The notes under the pieces were generated by a model. That model saw only the letters and a program-made list of their open reading frames with translations. It had not been told where the DNA came from and ran no database searches. The position numbers and the translations under genes are program-made. Positions 8,514 to 15,346 of a stretch of DNA of 17,007 bases are shown here, one piece after another. Each line of letters starts with the position of its first letter. Position 1 is the first letter of the stretch. Origin of the DNA: an uncultured Actinomyces sp. (GTDB lineage Bacteria; Actinomycetota; Actinomycetes; Actinomycetales; Actinomycetaceae); assembly GCA_916719935.1 (NCBI GenBank), contig CAKAPY010000008.1:1-17007 (forward strand), in the 5' to 3' direction.

Positions 8514-9031
8514 AGCGTGACGACGCACGCGCAATGGCACGTGAATTGATGGATCACCACGGCTTAAGAGACTGGTCTCTGCGATTTGATCGTGCGCGTA
8601 GACGCGCGGGGGCATGCGTCCATACACTTCGCGAAATTCGCCTTTCGGGGCCGTTGGTTGACCTCTACGATGCGGAAACGGTACGTGGAGTCATCCTGCA
8701 CGAAATTGCCCACGCCCTAGTTGGCGCCTCACATCATCACGATGCGATCTGGCAGGCGAAAGCTCGCCAACTTGGCGCCCCCGATAGCGCGCGTTTATCG
8801 GCATACTTGCCCTCACCTCGGCCATCATGGGTGGGAGTATGCCCAGTGTGTGGAACACGGCGGGAACTCTATTCGGCTCCCCGACGGGTCACCTCTTGCG
8901 GTGTGTGTTCACGCACTTTTGATGCCTCGCGAATCTTTATCTGGTCCTACAAAGGACAACCTCGTCAACCCGGCGGACAGTACGCGCGCCAACTACGCAG
9001 TTTGACACGACTTCGACATCCAAATGAATGA
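8510..9031 (+). CDS. SprT-like zinc metalloprotein
   Basis: A 173-residue SprT-family protein. The zinc-metallopeptidase motif is H64-E-I-A-H68 (VILHEIAHALVG), with the third ligand probably H77 in SHHHDAIW, matching the family pattern of a His a few residues before an aromatic. A C-terminal zinc ribbon has C111-P-V-C114 and C130-G-V-C133. Bacterial SprT-like proteins are uncharacterised. The eukaryotic relative SPRTN degrades DNA-protein crosslinks, so a role in removing proteins from nucleic acid is possible but unproven. ATG at 8510 overlaps the TGA of hrpA (ATGA), implying translational coupling with the helicase. The C-terminal tail is Arg-rich and may bind nucleic acid. Length is normal for the family and no residue of the active site is missing. 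Confidence 0.88.
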   Translation: MKRDDARAMARELMDHHGLRDWSLRFDRARRRAGACVHTLREIRLSGPLVDLYDAETVRGVILHEIAHALVGASHHHDAIWQAKARQLGAPDSARLSAYLPSPRPSWVGVCPVCGTRRELYSAPRRVTSCGVCSRTFDASRIFIWSYKGQPRQPGGQYARQLRSLTRLRHPNE

Positions 9032-9103
9032 CGATGCGTAAACGTACTGACGAGCGTTACCATATGTCCATTCACCCGATCACTTTTGCTGAAGGACGTA
9101 TAC

Positions 9104-9652
9104 ATGTCTGCCTCCACCCCATTCGATGACGGCGCAACGACCAACACTGGCGAAGAACGCGAAAATCTGACCTGGCAAGAGTTCGGCGACGCCGCACGCG
9201 AGCTGGCACAGCAGATCGTGAATTCCGGGTGGAAGCCCGACCTGATCGTTGCAATTGCGCGCGGCGGGTTGATCCCCGCTGGGGCAATTGCCTACGCAAT
9301 GGGTGTGAAGGCCATTGGAACCATGAACCTTGAGTTCTACACCGGTCTGGGTGAGACTCTGGATGAGCCTCAGGTTCTCCCTCCGCTGATGGATGTTTCG
9401 GCTTTGGACGGCAAGAAGGTATTGGTTGTCGATGATGTCGCTGACTCGGGTAAGACCCTGAAGAAGGTTATGGAACTGATCGACGAAGACGGACTGAGCC
9501 TTGATGGTAAGACCCACGCAAAGGTCGACGCTCGCTCGGTTGTTATTTATAAGAAACCCGTCTCGATCATCGAGCCGGACTACATCTGGCGAAAGACCGC
9601 TCTGTGGATCAACTTCCCCTGGTCAGTTTTGCCTGTGGTCGAGGCCGAGTAA
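9104..9652 (+). CDS. Purine-type phosphoribosyltransferase
   Basis: A 182-residue type I phosphoribosyltransferase. The PRPP-binding loop is VLVVDDVADSGKT (106-118). The pyrophosphate-loop region is AIARGGLIPAG (50-60), and the closing segment PDYIWRKTALWINFPW (158-173) is like the base-binding end of xanthine-guanine and hypoxanthine enzymes. It probably transfers ribose-5-phosphate from PRPP to a purine base in salvage; xanthine or hypoxanthine is likely, but the exact base cannot be assigned. The start is ATG at 9104, with GAAGGA (9091-9096) 7 bases upstream. An in-frame TTG at 9086 is an unlikely earlier start. It follows the sprT-like gene by 72 bases. A perfect TTGACA (9002-9007) lies in the end of that gene but has no good -10 partner, so read-through from the helicase operon is as likely as an own promoter. 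Confidence 0.85.
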   Translation: MSASTPFDDGATTNTGEERENLTWQEFGDAARELAQQIVNSGWKPDLIVAIARGGLIPAGAIAYAMGVKAIGTMNLEFYTGLGETLDEPQVLPPLMDVSALDGKKVLVVDDVADSGKTLKKVMELIDEDGLSLDGKTHAKVDARSVVIYKKPVSIIEPDYIWRKTALWINFPWSVLPVVEAE

Positions 9653-9676
9653 CACTCAACTTCGAGCATAAATAAT

Positions 9677-9705
9677 ACGGGACTGCGCGCTGCTCGCAGT
9701 CCCGT
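9677..9705. terminator. Bidirectional intrinsic terminator between convergent genes
   Basis: A perfect 11-bp stem: ACGGGACTGCG (9677-9687), a 7-base loop, and CGCAGTCCCGT (9695-9705). On the plus strand it is followed by TTTCATT. On the minus strand, ATTATTTATG follows the stem. The T-tracts are short, but the position between two convergent genes (phosphoribosyltransferase and ROK protein) fits termination from both sides. Confidence 0.8.
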
Positions 9706-9741
9706 TTCATTAAACGACCGGTATTTTCCAATCGATGCCGG

Positions 9742-10800
9742 TTACACCGCAATGAGTGGCACATAACTCCCGCTTAAGTCACCTCCCGACACCTTTGGTC
9801 TTCCGCGATCGCAGGTCTCAAACAAATACGCTGCAGCCCCGCACGCCCAGCGGGAATCCTCACTGGCACGACGAATCACAACCGGAAGCACTTCCCCCGG
9901 AGACCCAACAGTGAAGAGCACATCCTCAAAGAGGACTGCCCACTCCGAGGAAAGAATCCGCACTGCGCTTCCGTCAAGGACGATGTGATCAATTTTGGTC
10001 ATTTCGCTGAGCTGCTCCAGACACATCGCAAGGTTGCGAACGAAGCCCAGCACCGCCTTCCGGCAGGCTAGGTCCCCGCCCTGCGCCATACGAATCAGCT
10101 CTTCGATATCACGGGGCCGATCGGTATCGTCAGCACTCATACGGGCAGCGCGTGCCTGCCCAATAATGGCTGAGGGAACCAAGGATACACTGGCACATCC
10201 ATAATGCCCCTGTGCGCATACCGCATTGCTTCCCTCAAGACGAAGGTGAGCAATTTTTCGGTAATCGCCAGCGGGATCAGGGCAAATTGCGCCGTTCTTC
10301 ACTTCGACGTAGCAGACATTTTCCGCGATCTGAACGATCAGGAAATTATCCAAACGCTGTCCGACACCGTATATGGCTTCGTAGGTTGCCAGTCCTTCAA
10401 GACTGTTGATGAGAGAAAGCGGAAGTCCGCCTTGGCCAGAGATCGAATCGAGTAGAGGAAAGTCCAACCATCCAAGCTCTTCGACAGTGCACCTTCGCCC
10501 ATCGATCACTTTCCCACCGAGGGATAGGCCAATCCCCTTGATGTCCCCATATGAACGAACGCTTTCTGCCATTTCTCTGCAGAGAGTGTTAATCATGGCA
10601 AGGATGGCATTCGCATTATTTACAACGATTCGCGCACGCTCTTCACGCACACGCCCAGAGCGATCCATGACAACGGCATGAACCCTTCCAGGTAAGAGCG
10701 CAATTCCAACAGCACACTCATCAGAGCGTTTGAAATGCGGTATGTGAATTGGCGGTCCCGGAGGGTCGGCAGTTTTCTTATGAATATCGTATGGCTCCAT
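9742..10800 (-). CDS. Degenerate ROK-family protein (no HTH, catalytic Asp replaced)
   Basis: A 352-residue ROK (repressor/ORF/kinase) family protein by overall fold: the phosphate-1-like strand VGIALLPGRVHAVVMDRSG (31-49), GIGLSLGGKVIDG (89-101), and the C-terminal DGSAVRIL (276-283) and GAAAYLF (321-327) segments. The hallmark residues have drifted. The sugar-kinase Asp expected in the N-D pair is Ser (N132-S133). The GEIGH-type motif reads RKIAH (181-185). The zinc motif CxCGxxGCxE reads CAQGHYGCAS (195-204), keeping only two of three cysteines. Unlike ROK repressors (NagC/XylR), it has no N-terminal winged helix, only about 30 Pro/His-rich residues. The ATG at 10800 is preceded by AAGGGG at 6 bases. 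A plausible role is a sugar-sensing partner or non-catalytic regulator. It lies 97 bases after the lipoprotein gene and could share its transcript or have its own promoter. Confidence 0.75.
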   Translation of the reverse strand: MEPYDIHKKTADPPGPPIHIPHFKRSDECAVGIALLPGRVHAVVMDRSGRVREERARIVVNNANAILAMINTLCREMAESVRSYGDIKGIGLSLGGKVIDGRRCTVEELGWLDFPLLDSISGQGGLPLSLINSLEGLATYEAIYGVGQRLDNFLIVQIAENVCYVEVKNGAICPDPAGDYRKIAHLRLEGSNAVCAQGHYGCASVSLVPSAIIGQARAARMSADDTDRPRDIEELIRMAQGGDLACRKAVLGFVRNLAMCLEQLSEMTKIDHIVLDGSAVRILSSEWAVLFEDVLFTVGSPGEVLPVVIRRASEDSRWACGAAAYLFETCDRGRPKVSGGDLSGSYVPLIAV

Positions 10801-10897
10801 CGCGCACCCCTTGGCAACTTCTTCGTCACCTGGACACGAGCGTATCCAGCGCGCTCAGTGTATACCACGACCACCTACAATTGCCCGGATTTCAACA

Positions 10898-11746
10898 TCA
10901 TTGGGCAAACCAAGCACGCATATAACCATAAACATTCGCGTTGCCATAAACCGAGCAATCATTACCGTGCCCCGCAAGCGCCCCCTGGTTGGGAACATAG
11001 GGCGTGTAGTTGTACAAACTGGCGGTTGCACGATTAGCTGGAGTGATCTCAACGGAGGTGCATTCTTCGGCAGGACCGTAGCGGGCCTCGACCCTTTCTC
11101 CCGCACGGAAACGGAAACGCTCAGGCTTCACTCGATAGATCGCAAACTGGCGCGCGGCGTAATAGACCTGCCGCTGAAAACCTGCATAGTCCGGATCACA
11201 GGTCGAGTTATCCGGGCAGGCATATCCCATCGCGCTGGGATAGCTAAACCACTGAAACATTCCACCCGACGCGTAGATCAGACCCTGCTCTTTTTGCAGC
11301 GTCACCAACAAAACTTGCGGGTTTACTCCACATGAACGTGCCGACTGACCAATAATTTGCGCAGCGTTTTCCTCTTCACCGCCCTGGTATCCCCATTGGC
11401 AATACTCATCAGCAGGGAAAGTCTCGGTGATGGCTTTGAAGTCCTTTAGACACGGAACATCCTGGTCGTTCACCCGTCCCGCGCGGCAGCCCTCCCCTTT
11501 TTCGTTGATAAAAGCAGCAATCTGCTCGTCATTCATAGCGCGCGAGTCATCCAGCACGGCATCAGACATGATGTTTTCCGGGTCAAAACCCGAGTAGTCC
11601 AAAGGGATTCCGCGAGGCGCCTCAGAAGCTGTTTCTTGCGGCTGCTCTTGCGGCGTTGTGTCCGTACAGCCGGCTATCCCAATTGTCGAGGCCGCCGCTA
11701 CACAAAGTGCGACAAGCGCGCCTATGCGCTTGTTTCGTTTCGTCAC
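10898..11746 (-). CDS. Secreted lipoprotein with lysozyme-like/hemagglutinin-type domain
   Basis: A 282-residue exported lipoprotein. The N-terminus KRNKR, a hydrophobic stretch, and lipobox I24-A-G-C27 give lipidation at C27, then a Pro/Glu-rich spacer (28-48). The mature domain (about 55-282) carries VTLQKEQGLI (E153), like the catalytic-glutamate helix of lysozyme-fold transglycosylases. It ends with NRATASLYNYTPYVPN...GNDCSVYGN, a C-terminal pattern I recognise from many actinobacterial surface proteins labelled hemagglutinin-related or peptidoglycan hydrolase-like. Several cysteines (87, 99, 116, 139, 177, 183, 229, 264) could form disulfides outside the cell. It probably acts on or binds cell wall, but its activity is not proven. 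The GTG start at 11746 overlaps the phosphatase stop (GTGA), with GAGGAG 9 bases upstream. It appears to be the last gene of the luxS operon. Confidence 0.8.
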   Translation of the reverse strand: MTKRNKRIGALVALCVAAASTIGIAGCTDTTPQEQPQETASEAPRGIPLDYSGFDPENIMSDAVLDDSRAMNDEQIAAFINEKGEGCRAGRVNDQDVPCLKDFKAITETFPADEYCQWGYQGGEEENAAQIIGQSARSCGVNPQVLLVTLQKEQGLIYASGGMFQWFSYPSAMGYACPDNSTCDPDYAGFQRQVYYAARQFAIYRVKPERFRFRAGERVEARYGPAEECTSVEITPANRATASLYNYTPYVPNQGALAGHGNDCSVYGNANVYGYMRAWFAQ

Positions 11747-12231
11747 CGAGTTGTGCTCCTCATGATGTACTCAATGATGGCTGGAGTGCAGTTCTCAATG
11801 GTCTCACGAGTGGCCTCGAAATCAGAATAATCTCCGTACCAGGGGTCGGGAACATCGAGGTTGCGCACGCGACCGAGTTCTCCTTCGTCCACCTCGAATT
11901 CACGGAACATGCGAATCTTCGGATCAGGTCCGCCTGCAAGCCTTTCGAGGGCGCGAAGGTGCGAGGAGGTCATCGCAAGAATCAAGTCCCAACGTTGAAG
12001 CTCCCCCACCTCGACTTGGCGGGCTCGATGCGAGGGCACGCGGTACCCTCCCTCTCGCAGTGCTCGGGCAGCGCGAGAGTCGATCCCGTGTCCATGTTCC
12101 TCATCGCTGATCCCGGCCGAATCAACCACAACATCAAGCCCGCGCTGTTCGACGGCTTCACGCAGGATTTCTTCGGCCATGACCGAGCGGCAAATATTGC
12201 CGGTACACACCATAAGGACGCGATAGGACAC
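11743..12231 (-). CDS. Low-molecular-weight protein-tyrosine phosphatase
   Basis: A 162-residue cytoplasmic phosphatase of the Wzb/PtpA type. The P-loop is C9-T-G-N-I-C-R15-S (C-x5-R) at the end of the first strand. The general-acid motif is D129-P-W-Y-G-D134, with aromatic residues W131 and Y132 lining the pocket. Length and motif spacing are normal, so an active enzyme is expected, removing phosphate from phosphotyrosine. In other bacteria such enzymes oppose BY-kinases controlling exopolysaccharide, or act in arsenate or host-interaction pathways; no kinase gene is in this window. GTG at 12231 starts 9 bases after the mtnN stop, and its 3' end overlaps the lipoprotein gene by 4 bases (GTGA). 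This tight spacing puts it in the luxS-mtnN operon. No strong ribosome site precedes the GTG, consistent with coupling to mtnN. Confidence 0.92.
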   Translation of the reverse strand: MSYRVLMVCTGNICRSVMAEEILREAVEQRGLDVVVDSAGISDEEHGHGIDSRAARALREGGYRVPSHRARQVEVGELQRWDLILAMTSSHLRALERLAGGPDPKIRMFREFEVDEGELGRVRNLDVPDPWYGDYSDFEATRETIENCTPAIIEYIMRSTTR

Positions 12232-12240
12232 GGGATCAGC

Positions 12241-13005
12241 TCACTTGCAGAAAAGTGAGAGGTAGGCGCAAATCGCCTCGAAGGAGTGGTATGCGGCCTT
12301 CTCACCATTCATGTGGAAGTCCTCGTCAGCACCTTCTCCCGTCAGATCCGAAATCGCGCGCAGGCAGATCCAATCCACGCCGTTGGACCAGCACACCTGG
12401 GCCATGCCACAGGTTTCCATGTCAACAGCCAGCGCATCGGGGAAGCCTGCGCGAATACGGGCAACGACCTTTTCCGAGGCGAAGGAGTCGCCGGTAACGA
12501 TGCGGCCGGTGCGCACGTGGTGCGGCTGGGCATCGTTGAGGCCCGCGAGCGCGTCGATCGCGCGCTGCGAGGAGTGGTAGTCGACGGGCATACGCGGAAT
12601 CTGACCCAACTCATAGCCGAAAACAGTAGCGTCGGCATCGTTGTAGATCGTGGCAATCGCTCCCGCAATGTCGCCCACTTGGATTCCGCCCTCAAGACCG
12701 CCCGCGGTGCCACCCGCGATCACGATCTTCGGGGTGGCCAGGGTCAGGCCTCGGGCCACTGCTGCTGCTGCGTTCGCAATGCCAACACCCGAGGTGATGA
12801 CGACGACGGTGTGGCCTTCGAGCTGACCAAGGGCATAGCTCTGCTGGTGATGACCTTCGGCGCCCACAACAAGGGTTTCAACCGCGTCAGAACCAGGAAG
12901 AGGCGCAAGAGCATCCAAGAAAGGCTGGGCTTCCATCACCATCGCGCACTGAATGAAGGCGTCGACCTCGGGAAGCTGACGCGAAGGGGTCAAGGTCAGG
13001 GACAT
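12241..13005 (-). CDS. mtnN: 5'-methylthioadenosine/S-adenosylhomocysteine nucleosidase
   Basis: A 254-residue nucleosidase (Pfs/MTAN). It hydrolyses S-adenosylhomocysteine to adenine and S-ribosylhomocysteine, and methylthioadenosine to adenine and methylthioribose. Key residues: E25 in MVMEAQPF (water activation), ribose-binding VDMETCGMAQV with E197, and catalytic D220 in RAISDLTG. The glycine loop TSGVGIANAA (71-80) binds the nucleophilic water and phosphate-like region. It runs about 20 residues longer than the E. coli enzyme, mainly in the N-terminal tail and the 130-165 loop. The ATG at 13005 is preceded by GAGAGG at a spacing of 5. It sits 45 bases after luxS on the same strand and 9 bases before the phosphatase, so it supplies the substrate of LuxS from one transcript. 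Confidence 0.95.
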   Translation of the reverse strand: MSLTLTPSRQLPEVDAFIQCAMVMEAQPFLDALAPLPGSDAVETLVVGAEGHHQQSYALGQLEGHTVVVITSGVGIANAAAAVARGLTLATPKIVIAGGTAGGLEGGIQVGDIAGAIATIYNDADATVFGYELGQIPRMPVDYHSSQRAIDALAGLNDAQPHHVRTGRIVTGDSFASEKVVARIRAGFPDALAVDMETCGMAQVCWSNGVDWICLRAISDLTGEGADEDFHMNGEKAAYHSFEAICAYLSLFCK

Positions 13006-13050
13006 GAGTACCTCTCTGAGAAGTGTCTGGGGGCCGTCAGGTCTGAATAA

Positions 13051-13533
13051 TTACTTTGCTGCCGCGGCGTCATCCTGTGTGACAACCAGCCACTTATCGC
13101 GGTGATTCAGGAACTCGCGAACGGCTTCCTGCGCGCCTTCTAGGGAGTGGTTTGCACCCCAGCCGCACTGCACCTCATTTGCCGCAGGAACTTCAGTGGC
13201 ATTGAGGATATCTTCGAAAGTCGCCTGCAAGATAGGCAGGAACTCGTCAGTCTCAACGCCCAGGAGGAGAGCATAGAAGCCGGTCTGGCAACCCATGGGG
13301 CCGATATCGATGAGCTTATCGGTGTGGTTGCGCATCAGTTCAGCGCTGAGGTGCTCGATGGAGTGAACCGTGGGCATCTCAAGGTGTGCCTTATTGGGCT
13401 GGGTAAAGCGGACGTCGTACTTGATGAGGACATCGCCGCCGGGAAGAGTCTTCCGATCTGCAACGCGGACGTAAGGGGCAAGGACAGTGCGGTGGTCGAG
13501 GTTAAAGGACTCAACATTCATGCGTTCACTCAT
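13051..13533 (-). CDS. luxS: S-ribosylhomocysteine lyase (AI-2 synthase)
   Basis: A 160-residue LuxS. It cleaves S-ribosylhomocysteine to homocysteine and 4,5-dihydroxy-2,3-pentanedione, the AI-2 precursor, and is a homodimeric metalloenzyme. The metal ligands are H57 and H61 in the motif VHSIEHL, with E60 as catalytic base, and C123 in CGWGANHS. The catalytic cysteine is C82 in DIGPMGCQTGFY. The N-terminus NVESFNLDHRTV matches the family start. I chose ATG at 13533 (MSERMNVESF); ATG at 13521 (MNVESF) is an equally sensible alternative, since neither has a strong ribosome site. The frame stays open further upstream, but that extension (RYPRLVRARHL) is not family-like. It is the first gene of the operon with mtnN, the phosphatase and the lipoprotein. 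Confidence 0.96.
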   Translation of the reverse strand: MSERMNVESFNLDHRTVLAPYVRVADRKTLPGGDVLIKYDVRFTQPNKAHLEMPTVHSIEHLSAELMRNHTDKLIDIGPMGCQTGFYALLLGVETDEFLPILQATFEDILNATEVPAANEVQCGWGANHSLEGAQEAVREFLNHRDKWLVVTQDDAAAAK

Positions 13534-13705
13534 AAAACCCAGTTTATCGGGATTTAGGTGGCGTGCTCGGACGAGTCTCGGATACCGCACGTTGTGTAGA
13601 ACACCATCAATGATGCGCTTTTCCCTGAAAACTCCGCTTCATTGCAGCGAAGCGAATGAGTGATCACCGTCGTTCATCTCCAGTTTTTTCAGGCACAATA
13701 GAGGC
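13534..13705. promoter_or_regulatory. Divergent luxS / serine-dehydratase intergenic region
   Basis: 172 bases between divergently read genes. It holds a 6-bp inverted repeat, CGCTTC (13635-13640) / GAAGCG (13649-13654), next to a tandem GCGAA GCGAA; a perfect 8-base palindrome GTGATCAC (13660-13667); and the imperfect palindrome GTGTAGAACAC, about 30 bases left of that cluster's start. Any of these could be an operator. No RNA fold resembling a known SAH or SAM riboswitch was found by eye. Promoter boxes are weak on both strands. Confidence 0.35.
13694..13705 (+). promoter_or_regulatory. Candidate -10 box for a leaderless serine-dehydratase transcript
   Basis: CACAAT (13694-13699) matches four of six TATAAT positions and ends 6 bases before ATG 13706, so transcription would begin at the start codon. 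GAGG (13701-13704) lies only 1 base from the ATG, too close to work as a ribosome site. The -35 region is weak. The geometry is the same as at the hydrolase gene. Confidence 0.3.
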
Positions 13706-15346
13706 ATGGATCTTCAGCCGTCGATTGATGTCACTTCTCCCGATCAGTACAGCGCAGGCACCCCTACACCTGCAGCCATTGTCGCCGGTGAAGTTCCCGC
13801 CAGCGAGGCCCCTCGCCCGCTCTCCGCTTTCGACATGTTTTCAATCGGTATTGGCCCCTCTTCTTCACACACGGTCGGTCCGATGCGTGCGGGCCTAGCC
13901 TTCTCTACAGAGTTGTGTGCGCTTCCCGATTATTCGCATCTGTCTCACGTAACCATTGACCTTTTTGGCTCCCTTGGCGCAACCGGACGAGGTCACAACA
14001 CAGACCGTGCGGTACTACTGGGATTAGCGGGATATGACCCTGAAACCGTGTCCATTGAAACAGTCGAGAGTCTGATTCCCCAGATTGCTTCCAGCGGCCG
14101 TCTTCCTTTTGCGGGTGGCCGGGAAATTCCTTTTGATATCGAGTCTGATATCCGTTTTCTTCCACGCACGGTCCTGAGCTACCACGTCAACGCGCTCACA
14201 ATCACCGCTTACGCAGGCGAGAGCCTGGTCCTTGAGCGCACCTACTATTCGGTGGGTGGCGGCTTCGTCATGGCCCAGACGAATAACGATCCTGAACACC
14301 CCGAGATCGCATCCTTGGCCTCTGCACAAGAGACGACGGGAATGTGTACGCCCGCGCCCTATCCCTTCTCGACGGCCGCACAGCTTTTGGCGCAATGCGC
14401 ACGCTCAGGCCTATCCATTGCCGAGGTTGTTCGCGCAAACGAGCTTTCTGCGCGTTCCGAGGTGGCCTTGGATGCCTATCTCGACCAAATCGCGCACACG
14501 ATGTTCCACGCGATTGAGGCGGGGATTTCCTCCACCGGTATTTTGCCCGGTGGATTGGATGTTCCTCGGCGGGCGAATGCCTTGGCCGCACAATTGCGCG
14601 CGCGTGCCGAGAAGGCTTTTTCGGCGAGTGAGCGCCGAGGCTGGGCCGGGGTTATGCAAGATCCCCTGCGTGCCATGGATTGGGTCAACCTCTACGCGCT
14701 GGCGGTGAATGAAGAGAATGCGGCCGGGCACAGGATCGTCACCGCGCCCACCAATGGCGCAGCCGGAGTGATCCCCGCAGTGTTGGGCTACCTCGTTGCT
14801 TTTTGTCCCGAGGCCGGAGCAAGTTTCCCTGACTTCTCCCCCTCGAATTTGGCTGGGATTTCAGAGCTTCCTCTGGACGAGTCGTCAGAGTCAGCCAGTT
14901 GTCGTCGCGCATCGATTCACGAGTTCTTATTGGCCGCGACTGCGATTGGCGCTTTGATCAAGACGAACGCATCGATTGCCGGTGCTGAGGTTGGCTGTCA
15001 GGGAGAGGTCGGCTCGGCCTCGGCAATGGCGGCTGCAGGGCTTGCTCAGGCTCTGGGCGGCACCCCTCAGCAAGTGGAGAACGCTGCCGAGATCGCCATG
15101 GAGCATTCTCTGGGATTGACCTGCGATCCTGTTGGCGGGCTTGTTCAGATCCCCTGCATTGAGCGCAATGCGATCGCTGCTGTTAAGGCAATTAACGCTG
15201 CTCGCATGGCCCTGTGGGGCGATGGCCGCCACACCGTGTCCTTGGATGTTGCGATTGAGACAATGCGTCAGACAGGAAACGACATGCTCTCAAAGTACAA
15301 GGAGACCTCAGCGGGCGGCCTGGCCGTCAACGTTGTGGAGTGTTGA
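13706..15346 (+). CDS. sdaA: L-serine ammonia-lyase (single-chain, 4Fe-4S)
   Basis: A 546-residue L-serine dehydratase that converts L-serine to pyruvate and ammonia with a [4Fe-4S] cluster, not PLP. The beta domain (about 40-195) starts with SAFDMFSIGIGPSSSHTVGP and carries GSLGATGRGHNTD. The alpha domain (about 225-546) has TAPTNGAAGVIPAV and the cluster cysteines C431 (EVGCQGEVG), C473 (LTCDPVGG) and C484 (IPCIERN). The last residue is C546; in the Legionella enzyme the C-terminal cysteine reaches into the active site and binds the cluster as an inhibitory tail, and that feature is kept. An N-terminal extension of about 38 residues and an acidic Ser-rich loop (about 376-400) lengthen it relative to E. 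coli SdaA (about 454). It is monocistronic by context. Its last 20 bases overlap the 3' end of the opposing sortase gene. The start is ATG 13706, possibly leaderless. Confidence 0.95.
   Translation: MDLQPSIDVTSPDQYSAGTPTPAAIVAGEVPASEAPRPLSAFDMFSIGIGPSSSHTVGPMRAGLAFSTELCALPDYSHLSHVTIDLFGSLGATGRGHNTDRAVLLGLAGYDPETVSIETVESLIPQIASSGRLPFAGGREIPFDIESDIRFLPRTVLSYHVNALTITAYAGESLVLERTYYSVGGGFVMAQTNNDPEHPEIASLASAQETTGMCTPAPYPFSTAAQLLAQCARSGLSIAEVVRANELSARSEVALDAYLDQIAHTMFHAIEAGISSTGILPGGLDVPRRANALAAQLRARAEKAFSASERRGWAGVMQDPLRAMDWVNLYALAVNEENAAGHRIVTAPTNGAAGVIPAVLGYLVAFCPEAGASFPDFSPSNLAGISELPLDESSESASCRRASIHEFLLAATAIGALIKTNASIAGAEVGCQGEVGSASAMAAAGLAQALGGTPQQVENAAEIAMEHSLGLTCDPVGGLVQIPCIERNAIAAVKAINAARMALWGDGRHTVSLDVAIETMRQTGNDMLSKYKETSAGGLAVNVVEC

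Noticed and set aside
9002..9007. Perfect TTGACA -35 box before the phosphoribosyltransferase
   Set aside because: It lies inside the end of the sprT-like gene and no acceptable -10 box is found 16-18 bases downstream (TGAATG at best).
10811..11335. Open frame (174 codons) on the plus strand opposite the lipoprotein
   Set aside because: No domain, basic composition and no ribosome site. The minus-strand gene has a signal peptide, a lipobox and a good start.
13534..13590. N-terminal extension of luxS using an earlier start codon
   Set aside because: The extra residues are basic and unlike LuxS N-termini, and no ribosome site precedes them. The ESFNLDH start region matches the family from 13533 or 13521.
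13534..13705. Possible SAH or SAM riboswitch upstream of luxS
   Set aside because: Only short unconnected inverted repeats are visible. No multi-stem fold with a conserved core was found by eye. A covariance-model search for SAH/SAM riboswitch families would settle it.
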